Shown: positions 7,588 through 16,871, counted from the stretch's first letter. The stretch is DNA of 34,230 nucleotides from Fibrobacterota bacterium (GCA_029557215.1 JAKPQQ010000213.1:1-34230), one strand, 5' to 3'. Notes: generated by a model not told the origin, from the letters alone. Translations and numbers: made by a program.

Positions 7588-9156
7588 CTATTTCTTCAAG
7601 AACGGCACCGACGTCCAGGCCTCGCCCGGCGCGCGCTGCCAGGACACGATCCAGACTCCAGGTCCCAGCCCCGCGACATCGAGGGTTCCACGCCCTTCCC
7701 GGGCGATGGTCCTCCCGTGGTGAGCCACCAAGCGGATCCTGACCGGCGCAACGCCCCATTCCAACCGACCCTCGCGCAGACGGAAAACGTCATCCGTTCC
7801 CCGGACCACGGATCGGACCCCGATCGGGGCCGGGCATTTGGCGGCCAACTGGCCGTCGATCCACGCGATCCTCGTCGACAACCAGTTCTTCATGGTGTCG
7901 ATCTCGCCCTGGTAGGTGCCGGGAACATGGACTTCGGGCCACATCTTCTTCTTCAGGACGTCCCAGCGCTGGTAGTTCCTCGCCTGCGCCGAACCCGCCC
8001 GCTCGGCCAAGGAGTCGAATCGCGCCCGCCAGGCCGGGTCGGACCACTCGCCCTGGCGCAGATCGTTCCAGCGGCAGGCCATGGTCGAACGGAATCCCTG
8101 TTCGTTCGCCAATTTCTTCCACCAGAACGGGATCGCCGAGCGGTCCCTGGTGGTTCGCGCATCCCATTCGTACACCCAGCCGGCCGGCTTCCATGCGTTG
8201 TAGTAGTCGGGCATCCCGGCCGAGAAATCGAGGTCCCACACCGGACCCGCGCGCAGCTTCCCGCCCTTGGAATCCTTCTGCTTGTGCAGGTAGCCGCTCA
8301 GGCGGTATCCGTCGACGTTCTTGACCAGCTCCTGCAGGAGCAGGTAGTCGACGAAGCTCCCGACGTCGATCCAGCGGGAATAGCCGGTGTCGGGGTGGTC
8401 GAATCCGGCCGACGACATCGCGTCCTCGAAGCCGTCCACGTAGCTCCGGATGTATTCCTTCTGGCGGATCGACAATTTCCGTTCCGACGGATACTGGTAC
8501 TGGATGTAGACCAGCGAATCCCTGGGGCTGGTCCAGCCGTTGCCGTCGGAGGGGCGGTCGACCCTCAGGATGTAGCCCCCCGTCAACGCGTCGCCCAGGG
8601 TGTCGCCGGAATCGAGCTTGGAGACATCCACCCGCTGGGCGTCGCGCTGGATGCGTTCGACCAACAGGTAGACGCCCTCGTAGCCGCCGTTCAGCACGAG
8701 TTCGACCAGCCGGTTGCGCGGAGCGTAGCGCCCGGTGGCCCTGGCCATCGCGTAGCCGAACGCGTTGCGGATCAGGGACTTGTCGGGAAAGCCCGCGACC
8801 AGGACCCACTTGGACTCCGACGACATCCCCAGCAGCGGCGCCTTGGTCTCGTTTCCAACGGAATCCGTCAATTCGATCGCGTAGGACTTCTTGGCCATTC
8901 CGCTGGAACTCGTGCCGTGGAAATTCACGTCGGCGAACCCGGAATAGGCGTTGGTCGGATCGGCGAACCCGGTGCCGCCCGCATGGTCGGCGATCCCGAA
9001 CCGGACCACGATGCCTTCGTTGCCGATCGAATCCTTGCCGGTTTCCAGATGCACCACGGGAAGGCTCGATGTTCCCGCCGGGACGGCGGCGAATCCAGCC
9101 GAACACAACAGCAGCAAGGAAGCCAAGGACGATCGGGTCATGCTCGAATGATTCAT
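7588..9156 (-). CDS. Secreted CotH kinase family protein (second copy) with T9SS-like C-terminal domain
   Basis: 522 residues from ATG 9156 (ATG 9141, five codons in, is an alternative; neither has a good Shine-Dalgarno). A signal peptide (SLASLLLLCSAGFA, cleavage near AFA/A) is followed by a full CotH domain: VNFHGTSSSGMAKKSYAIEL, KWVLVAGFPDKSLIRNAFGYAMA, NGGYEGVYLLVERI, and LRAGPVWDLDFSAGM with the Asp residues expected for nucleotide/metal binding. This copy keeps the canonical WDxD motif that the operon copy at 1169 lacks. The last 70 residues form a separate beta-rich module with VRIRLVAHHGRTIAREG and GLGPGVWIVSW, resembling type IX secretion sorting domains (GLxPGVYxV pattern). It is convergent with the phytase-like gene and follows ywiC on the same strand after 92 nt. 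Confidence 0.85.
   Translation of the reverse strand: MNHSSMTRSSLASLLLLCSAGFAAVPAGTSSLPVVHLETGKDSIGNEGIVVRFGIADHAGGTGFADPTNAYSGFADVNFHGTSSSGMAKKSYAIELTDSVGNETKAPLLGMSSESKWVLVAGFPDKSLIRNAFGYAMARATGRYAPRNRLVELVLNGGYEGVYLLVERIQRDAQRVDVSKLDSGDTLGDALTGGYILRVDRPSDGNGWTSPRDSLVYIQYQYPSERKLSIRQKEYIRSYVDGFEDAMSSAGFDHPDTGYSRWIDVGSFVDYLLLQELVKNVDGYRLSGYLHKQKDSKGGKLRAGPVWDLDFSAGMPDYYNAWKPAGWVYEWDARTTRDRSAIPFWWKKLANEQGFRSTMACRWNDLRQGEWSDPAWRARFDSLAERAGSAQARNYQRWDVLKKKMWPEVHVPGTYQGEIDTMKNWLSTRIAWIDGQLAAKCPAPIGVRSVVRGTDDVFRLREGRLEWGVAPVRIRLVAHHGRTIAREGRGTLDVAGLGPGVWIVSWQRAPGEAWTSVPFLKK
8858..8868. repeat. Palindromic word ACGGAATCCGT (11-nt core)
   Basis: Core copy inside the second CotH gene, where the minus strand reads T-D-S-V. 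The 13-nt form fails only at its first base. Confidence 0.5.
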
Positions 9157-9226
9157 CGCATCAGTGAAGATAGGAGGCCGGGGGCGATCCTGCTGGACGC
9201 TTCGACTCCGAAGGAGCATCCACGAG

Positions 9227-9244
9227 CCATCCCCCCCCCGATGG
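9227..9244 (-). repeat. Homopolymer tract (C9 on plus, G9 on minus) within a small inverted repeat
   Basis: Nine identical bases at 9231-9239, the longest homopolymer I see in the window, flanked by CCAT and GATGG so that CCATC and GATGG can pair. It lies between the ywiC stop (9249) and the second CotH start (9156), about 75 nt upstream of that start. Poly-G/C tracts of this length are prone to slipped-strand changes. Confidence 0.6.
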
Positions 9245-9248
9245 GCGC

Positions 9249-9974
9249 TCATGCCAGCCAGAACACCGTCCAGACGCCAAGGGCGGTCTCCAGCCATCCG
9301 GTGCGCTTCCAGCCGATGGGGCGGCGGCGCAGAAGCGGCACGAGCAGGCACCGCAGCAGGATCGGCGACAACGCCAGCGCGACATGGAGTCTGCCAGGCG
9401 AGGCGACCAGCGCGACGGTGGCGATCGCGGCGACGGCCACCGCGACCAGACCGACCGCGCTCCGCTCCCGGCCAGGCATCGTGGCCTGCACCAGGAACAC
9501 GCCCCCCGCGAACGCCAGGGCCAAGGTCCACCACAGGAACAGGAGCGGTCCGGTATCGGCCCCGCCACGGGCCGAACCCACGATCGCGGCGCAACCGGCG
9601 AGGCTCGCCGCGCCGGCCAGATGGCTCCCGAAGGCGGCCAGGCGCACCCTCCCGCCCTTGGCCTGCCGGAACCTGGCCCATTGCGCGAGGCCCGCCACCG
9701 CGCCAACGGCGGCGACCAGCGGCCAATACCCCAAGCCTTGACGGAATCCGGCCACAGCCGTGGCCGTGGCGGCCACCAGGATCTCGGCCATCCAGAGCCG
9801 CCCCGAAGACTCCCGCGCGAGCCAGGCGGCCTGCGCGAAGAAGGCGGCGAGGATCCCCGCCAAGGCGAGAACACCCGCCGCCGCGGATCCCGAGGGCGAA
9901 GCCAGCCAGCCGGCCGCGCCCGAAAGCCCGAGCATCGCCCAGGCTCCGTGCTCCCTCGGGACAGGGATCGTCAT
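9249..9974 (-). CDS. YwiC-like multi-pass membrane protein
   Basis: 241 residues, starting at ATG 9974, which overlaps the ric stop as ATGA. The N-terminal MTIPVPREHGAWAML matches the YwiC-like signature (PKEHGAW). About seven or eight hydrophobic helices follow, rich in Ala/Gly/Leu/Trp, with short basic cytoplasmic loops such as RFRQAKGGRVR and LRRRPIGWKRT near the end. YwiC of B. subtilis lies beside the nitrate-respiration genes, and relatives often sit near denitrification or nitrogen-oxide genes; the molecular function is unknown. Placement directly after norB and ric, with translational coupling, supports a role in nitrogen-oxide metabolism here. The chosen start is well supported because no in-frame ATG or GTG lies closer upstream with coupling. 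Confidence 0.8.
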   Translation of the reverse strand: MTIPVPREHGAWAMLGLSGAAGWLASPSGSAAAGVLALAGILAAFFAQAAWLARESSGRLWMAEILVAATATAVAGFRQGLGYWPLVAAVGAVAGLAQWARFRQAKGGRVRLAAFGSHLAGAASLAGCAAIVGSARGGADTGPLLFLWWTLALAFAGGVFLVQATMPGRERSAVGLVAVAVAAIATVALVASPGRLHVALALSPILLRCLLVPLLRRRPIGWKRTGWLETALGVWTVFWLA

Positions 9975-10687
9975 GACGCCCGACCTGCCGCCTCCAGCCG
10001 GCGGATGCGCGGATGGAGCACCTCGTTTTCGAGGTGGACGTGCGCGCGGGTGTTGCGATCCAGCTCGGCCAGCGCGTCGTAGAAGGCGCGCCAGGTGTTG
10101 CACGCCTCCTCGGGAGGACGGAATCCGTCCGTCAGGGAGCCCAGTTCGTCGAGCATCGCCCCCACGGCGACGTGCTCGTGTTCCATCACGCCAATGGGTC
10201 CTTCCAGGGAGTCGACCGCGTGGCAGCCCAGGAGCACTTCGCCGGTGGCTTCCAGGTGGCGGGCGGCCGGGAACAGCATCCGTTCCTCCTTTTCCAGGTG
10301 GGGTTCCATCTCCTGGCGCAGGGCGGAATGGACGTCGGCGATCCGGACCACCACCGGCGCGTGGCCTCCATGGACACGCACCACCTTTTCCGCGAGGACC
10401 GAGATCCGCGGCAGGTTCGCGCGCAGCCAATCGTGGTGTTCGACCAGGATGTGGTCGATCAGTTCGGCCACCGCGGCCTCGCGCCAATCCCTGTCCTGCG
10501 CGATCGCCGGTTGCGATTCAAGTTCCCGGACCAGTTGCTCGACGGCGATCCCCGCCGTGCCGGAAGCCTGGAGCAGGGTGCGCTTGCCGCCGCAGCAGTA
10601 GTCGATGCCGAACGCCTCGAAGATGCGCGACCGCGACGGCCGTTCGGCCACCAGATCGCCGATGGTTCGTTCCTGGATGGTGCTCAT
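9971..10687 (-). CDS. ric: Iron-sulfur cluster repair di-iron protein (Ric/YtfE/ScdA)
   Basis: Ric repairs iron-sulfur clusters damaged by nitric oxide or oxidants. The 238-residue product has the two expected parts: an N-terminal ScdA_N-type region with the double-cysteine motif IDYCCGG (Cys31, Cys32) and a hemerythrin-like four-helix domain. Candidate di-iron ligands appear in the family order: His84/85 in VEHHDWL, His106 or His109 in VHGGH, His130 and Glu134 in EPHLEKEE, His170 in MEHEH, and His218 with Glu222 in HVHLENEV. Length matches the family. ATG 10687 overlaps the norB stop (ATGA), and its own stop overlaps the ywiC start in the same way, so the three proteins are probably made together in response to NO. 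Confidence 0.95.
   Translation of the reverse strand: MSTIQERTIGDLVAERPSRSRIFEAFGIDYCCGGKRTLLQASGTAGIAVEQLVRELESQPAIAQDRDWREAAVAELIDHILVEHHDWLRANLPRISVLAEKVVRVHGGHAPVVVRIADVHSALRQEMEPHLEKEERMLFPAARHLEATGEVLLGCHAVDSLEGPIGVMEHEHVAVGAMLDELGSLTDGFRPPEEACNTWRAFYDALAELDRNTRAHVHLENEVLHPRIRRLEAAGRAS
10117..10129. repeat. Palindromic word GACGGAATCCGTC
   Basis: Full 13-nt copy inside ric; the minus strand reads D-G-F-R across it. Confidence 0.6.
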
Positions 10688-12870
10688 GGCTGTTCCTTTC
10701 GGGAAAGAATGCGGATCACGAAGGTGGTGAACACGACGGCCAACAGCAGGAGCGCGGTCCCGAACACGACGTCGCCGGGGACGCGCATCCACTTGAGCGT
10801 CTGCATTCCGGATGTGTTCAGGAATTCGGCCGAACGCGCCGACCACAATCCCGTGTCGATCGATTCGGCGGTCTGGAGGATCCCGATGGGCAGAAGCGAC
10901 AGGACCACCATGAGCGACAACCCGATGTTCAGTCCCCAGAACGACCAGCGCAGAGGACGTTCCGGAAGTTCGCCAGGCCATGCGGCCCGCAGGCAGAACA
11001 GCACGAACGCCAGCCCCAGGAATCCGTACACGCCGAACAGCGCCGTGTGGCCGTGCACCGGTGTGAGATTCAGGCCCTGCATGTAGTAGAGGGCGATCGG
11101 AGGATTGATCAGGAACCCGAACAGGCCCGCGCCCACGAAGTTCCAGAACGACACCGCCAGGAAGAACATCACGGGCCACTTCCATCGCCGCATCCACGGA
11201 ATTTCCATGTGGCGCAGGGTGGCGACCGCCTCGAACCCCACCAGCGTGAGAGGAACGATCTCCAGCGCGGAAAAGACCGAACCCAAGGCCAGGATGGACA
11301 CCGGGGTTCCGCTGAAGTACAGATGGTGGAACGTGCCGATGATCCCGCCGCCCAGGAACACCGCGGTGGCCGTCACGGCCGCGCGCCCGGCGGTGCTGGC
11401 GCGGATCAGTCCCAAGCGCGCGAACAGGAACCCGATCGCGGCGGTGGCGAACACCTCGAAGAAGCCTTCCACCCACAGATGGACCACCCACCAGCGCCAG
11501 TATTCGGCCAATGCCAGGTGCGTGTGGCGACCCCACATCAGGCCGGCGCCGTAGAACATCCCGATGGCCCCGGCCGAAAGCGTGAACAGCCACAGCAGCG
11601 ACTTGCCGTCGGAGCCCTGCCGGAACGCCGGAGCCAAGCCGCGCAGCACCAGGAAGAACCAGAACAGAAGCCCGCCGAACAGCAGGATCTGCCAGAATCT
11701 GCCAAGATCCACGTATTCGTAGCCCTGGTGCCCGAACCAGAAATTGACACCCAGTCCCAGCTTCTGCATCACGCCCAGCCATTCGCCGGCCATGGAGCCG
11801 AACACCACCACCACCAGCGCGCCCAGGAGCACGTGGACTCCCAGCGCCTGCCCCTTGGGTTCGCGCCCGCCCACGGCGGGGGCCAGGAACAACCCGGTGG
11901 CCAGCCACGAGGTCGCGATCCAGAAGATGCCCAGCTGCACGTGCCAGGTGCGCCCGACTCCGTACGGCAGGATGTCGTCGAGGTTCAATCCGTAGAACCC
12001 GCTGCCTTCCACCCCGTAGTGCGCCACCACGCCACCCAACGCGACCTGGACCACCATCAGGAGGCTCACGACCGCGAAATACAGCAGCGAAGCCCGCATG
12101 GATGCGGTGAGCCGAAGCCCCAGGAACGGATCCGTGGCCGGGACCACGTGGGGTTCTTCGGAGTTGGCCCTGGCGTGCCACCACACCAGCAGGGCGATGC
12201 CGATCAACAGGACCAGGATGGAGGCCATGGACCAAAGCAGGATGGCCGACGACGGGACGTTGCCCGCCAGGGGTTCGTGCGGCCAGTTGTTGGAATAGGA
12301 GACGTCGGAGCCCGGACGCTCGGCCGCGCAAGCCCAGGTGGCCCAGAACAGGAACGCGTCCAGCGCCTGCAGGCGAGCCGGATCGTAAACCGAGGTGTCG
12401 CGCATGGCGTAGTAGCTGCGCAGTTCGCGCGTGACCGGACCACCCCCGAACAGATCCCGGTAGTGGCGTCCGACCTCGATGGCGGCGTCGGCGCGCTCCT
12501 TGGGAAGGACCAACGTTTTCGTGGCGGCGTCGTAGCCGTTGTCGCGCAGAATCCGTCGGACCTCCTCCGGAGACGCCCCCGCCGCCGCCATGGCCACCGC
12601 TTCGCGGTGCAGGCGATCGGCGCTCCAGTCGGGCGCCACGTAGGCGCCATGCCCCCAGATGCTTCCCAATTCCTGTCCGCCGGTGGACTGCCACACGTTC
12701 TGGCCGTCGCGGATCTGGTCGCCGGTGAAAAGCACGTTCCCCTGGGAGTCGACCACCTTCTCCGGAACGGGTGGCGCCTGCCGCCAGATTTCGTGCCCAC
12801 CCCACAGGAGGACCGCGAACGACAATGCCGTCACGATCGCCAGGATTCCCCAACCTCGTCTGTCTCTCAT
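10684..12870 (-). CDS. norB: Quinol-dependent nitric oxide reductase (qNOR, NorB/NorZ type)
   Basis: Reduces two NO to N2O with electrons from quinol in the inner membrane. The 728-residue product has the fused qNOR architecture: an N-terminal helix, a periplasmic cytochrome-c-like extension without a CxxCH haem site (GQNVWQSTGGQELGSIWGHGAY), then about twelve helices of the haem-copper oxidase fold. Active-site segments are canonical: HTHLALAEYWRWWVVHLWVEGFFEV carries the FeB histidine and nearby glutamate, GTFHHLYFSG the FeB histidine pair, and NLTPVHGHTALFG the haem histidines. The retained histidine pair argues against the nitric oxide dismutase (Nod) variant. ATG 12870 has GGGGAG six nucleotides upstream. 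It is first gene of norB-ric-ywiC. Without nitrite reductase genes nearby, detoxification is at least as likely as respiration. Confidence 0.95.
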   Translation of the reverse strand: MRDRRGWGILAIVTALSFAVLLWGGHEIWRQAPPVPEKVVDSQGNVLFTGDQIRDGQNVWQSTGGQELGSIWGHGAYVAPDWSADRLHREAVAMAAAGASPEEVRRILRDNGYDAATKTLVLPKERADAAIEVGRHYRDLFGGGPVTRELRSYYAMRDTSVYDPARLQALDAFLFWATWACAAERPGSDVSYSNNWPHEPLAGNVPSSAILLWSMASILVLLIGIALLVWWHARANSEEPHVVPATDPFLGLRLTASMRASLLYFAVVSLLMVVQVALGGVVAHYGVEGSGFYGLNLDDILPYGVGRTWHVQLGIFWIATSWLATGLFLAPAVGGREPKGQALGVHVLLGALVVVVFGSMAGEWLGVMQKLGLGVNFWFGHQGYEYVDLGRFWQILLFGGLLFWFFLVLRGLAPAFRQGSDGKSLLWLFTLSAGAIGMFYGAGLMWGRHTHLALAEYWRWWVVHLWVEGFFEVFATAAIGFLFARLGLIRASTAGRAAVTATAVFLGGGIIGTFHHLYFSGTPVSILALGSVFSALEIVPLTLVGFEAVATLRHMEIPWMRRWKWPVMFFLAVSFWNFVGAGLFGFLINPPIALYYMQGLNLTPVHGHTALFGVYGFLGLAFVLFCLRAAWPGELPERPLRWSFWGLNIGLSLMVVLSLLPIGILQTAESIDTGLWSARSAEFLNTSGMQTLKWMRVPGDVVFGTALLLLAVVFTTFVIRILSRKEQP

Positions 12871-13009
12871 GTTCGCTCCCCAGGGTATTGGCGTCGCTGG
12901 CCGCGATGGAAGTCTTCAGGATGGCTCTGACCATGGACACGGAAGACTCGTTCGACGAATTCGTCTGGCAGCGATGCCGGCAGCCCGTTTAGGGCTACTT
13001 ATGGATATC

Positions 13010-13039
13010 AATATACGTATTTAGCCTTTTAGAGCGCAA
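13010..13039 (-). promoter_or_regulatory. Candidate promoter of the norB-ric-ywiC operon
   Basis: On the minus strand TTGCGC (complement of 13034-13039) and TATATT (complement of 13010-13015) are separated by 18 nt, in the only AT-rich stretch upstream of norB. The predicted transcript would have a leader of roughly 130 nt. A partial FNR/Dnr-like half site TTGAT lies just downstream (12998-13011) but its second half is poor. Visual match only. Confidence 0.35.
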
Positions 13040-13049
13040 GACTATTTGA

Positions 13050-13101
13050 GACAAAAAATCAAACAGGTCGATTCCGACGGGATGTCCCCGTCGGATCGAC
13101 C
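13050..13101 (-). terminator. Rho-independent terminator of the SNF2 helicase gene
   Basis: Inverted repeat 13066-13101: a 15-bp stem with a single-base bulge and a 5-nt loop, beginning 20 nt past the stop. On the minus strand it is followed by a T-rich tract (complement of 13053-13063, including six consecutive T). It separates the helicase from the norB operon and lies just upstream of the norB promoter candidate. Confidence 0.85.
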
Positions 13102-13121
13102 TCAACCTCCCGTTCGGGAAC

Positions 13122-16100
13122 TCAACCCAGCAGTTCGGCCACCACTTCGGCGGTGAGCGCCGCGCCTCCCGATTCGCCGGCGTCGAACACGTCGCGCGCC
13201 ATGGCCGCCTTGGAACGCGACAGCTCCAGCACCCGCTCCTCGATCGTGCCGCGGGCCACCATGCGGTAGACCGTGACGGGGCGCGTCTGCCCGATGCGGT
13301 GCGCGCGCGCGGCGGCCTGTTCTTCCGCGGCCGGGTTCCACCACGGATCCAGCAGGAACACGTAGTCGGCGGCGGTCAGGTTGATCCCGGCGCCTCCGGC
13401 CTTGAGGCTCACCAGGATCACGTCTTCGCGGTCCTTCTGCTGGAACCGTTCCACCAGGCGGGTGCGTTCGCGCGCCGGGGTGGAACCGTCGATGCGCAAG
13501 AACGGGATCGATTCCTTGGACAGCCTATTGCCCACCAGATCCAAAAGGCTCGTGAAACTGGAAAACACGATGGCCTTGTGGCCTTCGGCGACGTCTTCGG
13601 TGAGCTTTTCCAGAAGCACGTCCAGCTTGGACGCGGGCCCCTGGTGCCCCGCCAGTTCCGGCGCGCAGGCGATCTGCCGCAGGCGCAAGAGCGCCGTGAG
13701 CACCTCGAACCGGGCTCCGTTCTCCAGTCCCTGCTCCTTGACCACCGGCAGAAGGTTCTTCTGGAACTCCTGCAGCTGGCGCTGGTACAGGCCCATCTGC
13801 TTGGGGTCCAGGTCGATCCCGAGTTCGATGTCCTGGCGCGCGGGAAGTTCGGACGCGACCTTGTCCTTGGTGCGGCGCAGCCAGAACGGAGCCGTGAGCG
13901 AACGCAACCGCGAAAGATCGGGGACCTCGCCGGGAGGCGCCTCGAACTGTTCCATGAAGGCGTCCAGAGGCCCGAGCAGTCCCGGATTGAGCACCGCGAA
14001 CTGGGCCCACAGATCGGCCAGGGAGTTTTCGATGGGAGTTCCGGTGAGGCACACCTTCTGCTGCGCGCGCAGCATCGCGGTGGCCTTGTGCGAGACGGTG
14101 GACGGATTCCGGACCGTCTGGCTTTCGTCCAGGACCACCACGGAAAATTCCGTCTCGTCGGTCCAGGCGCCTTCGCGCGGCAGGATCCCGTAGGTGGTGA
14201 CGAACACGGTGGGCCCCGTGACGGGGGCGTCGATCAGGTCGCCGCGGTCGGCGCCGTGCAACAGGCGCGACTCGATATGCGGGGCGAACTTGGCCAGCTC
14301 CGAAACCCAGTTGCCCACCACCGAAGCGGGAGCGACCACCAGCACCGGCGGCGCCTGGGGCTCGCGTTCGAACACCTGGCAAAGGTGCCCGATCACCTGC
14401 ACGGTCTTGCCCAGGCCCATGTCGTCGGCCAGGATCCCTCCCAGCGCGCGCTTTCGCAGCGACAGGAGCCAGGCCAGACCTTCGAGCTGGTACGGGCGCA
14501 GCGTGGCCTTGAGCGAGGCGGGCGCCTCGGGCGCCTCGTCTTCCACCGTCGCGATGCGGTCGAGCACGTTGCTCCAATGGGCCATGTCGACCATCTCGGC
14601 CAGCTCGCTGTGCAACAGGTCCTGCGCAAGCGATGCATGGGTGGCTTGCAGACGGATTCCGTCTTCGGTGGCCGTACCCAGCTTGCCCATCCAGTCCAGG
14701 CGCTTGAGCAGCTTTTCCGGGATCTCGGCGACCGATCCGTCGTCCAGCGCGACCGCGCCGGATCGTCCCACCAGCTTGGACAGCGGGACCTCGAACCCGT
14801 CGAAGTCCACCACGCCGCCCAGCTCGAACCAATCCAGGCCGGAAGCCTTCACCTGGGCCTTGAACACTCCCTTGCGCCGCTTCCAGCGGTCCAGCGACGC
14901 GCCCGCGGTCACGGGCGCCCAGCCCATGCCCCACAGTTTTTCCAATCCGCCCAGCGCCAGGCGGCGCAGGGATTCCGGATCCAGGATCTGGCAGGCGCCG
15001 CCGTCGAACACCACCGTCAGGCCGATCGAGCGCAGATCGGTCGACAATTTCCGGCTGATCTCGGCTTCGGCGTGGCGGTCGCGTTCCAGTTCCACCAGTT
15101 CGCCCTCGGCGGTCGTGAAGGCCACGACCCCTCCGGCTCCGTCGGCGACCTCCCCCAGGGACGGGTACCACGGCACGGCGGCCATCATCACCCCGTCGCC
15201 CTGGACTTCCACCCGCACCCTCGATTGGGGGGCTTCGCGCAGACGGCGCGGCAGGTAGGCCTCGGGGATCGAGGCCCCGGCGATCGAGAACAACCTGAGC
15301 TCGCGGCGCAACCGGCCCATCTCGCGCAACGGCACCTGGAACCTCGCCACGGCGGGATCCAGCAACGCCACCGGCGTGCGCGGATCCAGGCACAGCAGGC
15401 GGTCGCCCCACTTCACCATCGCGTCCTGTTCCTGTCCGAACACCCACGAATCGTCGGGAAGATCGATCGTCTCGGCGTCGGCATCCAGCGACCGCACCCT
15501 GCCCTGGAAGCGCGCGTGCGACGCTGCCTCCACGAGCCGCGGCTCCCACTTCCACAATCTGTCGTCCACCGCGAGCGGGCGTCCGTGCTCGTCCATCAGG
15601 CGTCCGGTGCGCGAGGCCTGGCGCAGCGTGGCCTGCCAGAGGAACCCCTTGCTCCCGGTGTCCCAGACCGCCGACGGAAGCAGGTCGCAGCGCCCGATCA
15701 GATGGATGTCGGCTTCGCTCACGTACTTGGGGGGATTGCTTTCCAGCCGCCCCCCCAGGACCTTGCGCAGGTCCACGTCGTCGAGCTTCCAGCCGGTCTC
15801 CTTGCCCAAGGTCTGGGTGCGCGGGACCAGATCCACCCGTTCGCCGCACTCCACCGATTTCTGGACCACCCGAGGCGGTTTGCGCTCCAGCACGTAAACC
15901 ACCCGCACGCGGGGGTTCTCGCCCTCCGGATTCAACGGTTCAAGGGAATCGGCCAGGCCTCCCATGCGCTCCAGGATCTTGCCCAGGTCCGCCGACGCGA
16001 CAGGGCTCGCCACCTCCTTGGATGCGGGGGTCCAGCGCTGGTCGTCGGATCCTGTCTTGACCGCCGACGGCCCGGTCGCGGACTCCTCGCCGATTTCCGG

Positions 16101-16871
16101 CTCCGGAGGGGGCGGAGCGTCCTCCACCAGCCGCGACAGGAAGGCGGCGACGTGTTCGCACATGTCCAGTTCGGCGTGGTCGTTGCAGGTGCAGCTGTGC
16201 CGCCCCACCGGATTCGCCCAGACTTCCAAGGACGCGTCGTCCTGGAGGTCGGCGCGCCAGGCACCCAGCTTGTCGCTCCAATCCAGCTCCTCGAACCGGT
16301 CCAGGTGGGACTGGCCGCGCCGACGGATCGGGGCGGGGACGGTCTTGACGATCTCGGTGAACAGTTCCACCACCGGTGGTGTCAACATCTGTCGCCACAT
16401 CGGCAGCGGTCTGCGCTTGACGGGAACCGGCTTCCTGGCGGCGGCGATATCCGCCTTCGGCTTCGGAGCGGTGCCGCGTCGCGACGCCCGGTACAGCTCT
16501 TCGAACGAAAGCACGTCGTCGGCGGTGCCCTCGATCTCCTCTTCCACCTCGATCCGGCCCGCCACCGCGGCGAAATCGAGCCGCTCGAGGTCGGGTTCGA
16601 GCGCGGCTTCGGGTTCCCCCGGAGACGTCTCGCCCATGTCCGCCGACGGTCCGGGATCCAGCGAGATTCCCGTGGCCTCGATCCGGGCCGCGGCCTTGGG
16701 GGGGATCTTCGCGAGCACCTGCTCGATGTCGGTCTCACGCGCGAGCCAGGCCCGCAGGTCCGACGCCATCTGGATCTCGTTCAGACGCGTCGGGAAAATG
16801 GCGATCGCCACCCGAAACAGTTCGACGTCGCGAAGCAGCTTCAACAATTCCGGCAGAGACACGAAACTCAT
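13122..16871 (-). CDS. SWIM zinc-finger / SNF2-family DEAD-like helicase
   Basis: 1249-residue ATP-dependent DNA translocase of the bacterial SNF2/RapA-like class. Around residues 225-240 the motif HSCTC...DMCEH gives the CxC...CxH ligands of a SWIM zinc finger. A long middle region (about 300-780) resembles the bacterial SNF2-associated domain. The helicase core starts near 790: [11 protein letters not shown] (Walker A), [12 protein letters not shown] (DEAQ-box equivalent with Ser), [14 protein letters not shown], then the C-terminal half with [38 protein letters not shown] and ARAHRIGQ. All motifs are intact. Such proteins are widespread; most have no defined role and may remodel nucleoprotein or stalled RNA polymerase. 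It lies 224 nt after pnp, beyond a terminator, so it probably has its own promoter. The Shine-Dalgarno before ATG 16871 is weak. Confidence 0.92.
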   Translation of the reverse strand: MSFVSLPELLKLLRDVELFRVAIAIFPTRLNEIQMASDLRAWLARETDIEQVLAKIPPKAAARIEATGISLDPGPSADMGETSPGEPEAALEPDLERLDFAAVAGRIEVEEEIEGTADDVLSFEELYRASRRGTAPKPKADIAAARKPVPVKRRPLPMWRQMLTPPVVELFTEIVKTVPAPIRRRGQSHLDRFEELDWSDKLGAWRADLQDDASLEVWANPVGRHSCTCNDHAELDMCEHVAAFLSRLVEDAPPPPEPEIGEESATGPSAVKTGSDDQRWTPASKEVASPVASADLGKILERMGGLADSLEPLNPEGENPRVRVVYVLERKPPRVVQKSVECGERVDLVPRTQTLGKETGWKLDDVDLRKVLGGRLESNPPKYVSEADIHLIGRCDLLPSAVWDTGSKGFLWQATLRQASRTGRLMDEHGRPLAVDDRLWKWEPRLVEAASHARFQGRVRSLDADAETIDLPDDSWVFGQEQDAMVKWGDRLLCLDPRTPVALLDPAVARFQVPLREMGRLRRELRLFSIAGASIPEAYLPRRLREAPQSRVRVEVQGDGVMMAAVPWYPSLGEVADGAGGVVAFTTAEGELVELERDRHAEAEISRKLSTDLRSIGLTVVFDGGACQILDPESLRRLALGGLEKLWGMGWAPVTAGASLDRWKRRKGVFKAQVKASGLDWFELGGVVDFDGFEVPLSKLVGRSGAVALDDGSVAEIPEKLLKRLDWMGKLGTATEDGIRLQATHASLAQDLLHSELAEMVDMAHWSNVLDRIATVEDEAPEAPASLKATLRPYQLEGLAWLLSLRKRALGGILADDMGLGKTVQVIGHLCQVFEREPQAPPVLVVAPASVVGNWVSELAKFAPHIESRLLHGADRGDLIDAPVTGPTVFVTTYGILPREGAWTDETEFSVVVLDESQTVRNPSTVSHKATAMLRAQQKVCLTGTPIENSLADLWAQFAVLNPGLLGPLDAFMEQFEAPPGEVPDLSRLRSLTAPFWLRRTKDKVASELPARQDIELGIDLDPKQMGLYQRQLQEFQKNLLPVVKEQGLENGARFEVLTALLRLRQIACAPELAGHQGPASKLDVLLEKLTEDVAEGHKAIVFSSFTSLLDLVGNRLSKESIPFLRIDGSTPARERTRLVERFQQKDREDVILVSLKAGGAGINLTAADYVFLLDPWWNPAAEEQAAARAHRIGQTRPVTVYRMVARGTIEERVLELSRSKAAMARDVFDAGESGGAALTAEVVAELLG
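14651..14663. repeat. Palindromic word GACGGATTCCGTC
   Basis: Full 13-nt copy inside the SNF2 gene; the minus strand reads D-G-I-R. Confidence 0.6.

Noticed and set aside
10684..12870. Possibility that the NorB homologue is a nitric oxide dismutase (Nod)
   Set aside because: The FeB histidine pair (GTFHHLYF) and the VVHLWVEG histidine/glutamate are retained, as in true qNOR; Nod variants are altered at these positions.
6643..12930. Long plus-strand frames (1032 and 1056 codons) through the second CotH, ywiC, ric and norB
   Set aside because: They cross real gene boundaries on the other strand and have low-complexity Arg/Pro/Gly composition.
12998..13011. FNR/Dnr-like box (TTGAT-4-ATAAG on the minus strand) upstream of norB
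   Set aside because: Only the first half matches the consensus, and it falls on the predicted transcription start rather than at an activating position.
13047..13063. TTGA...TCAA inverted repeat near the SNF2 terminator
   Set aside because: The spacer is longer than in CRP/FNR-family sites and the bases belong to the terminator T-tract.
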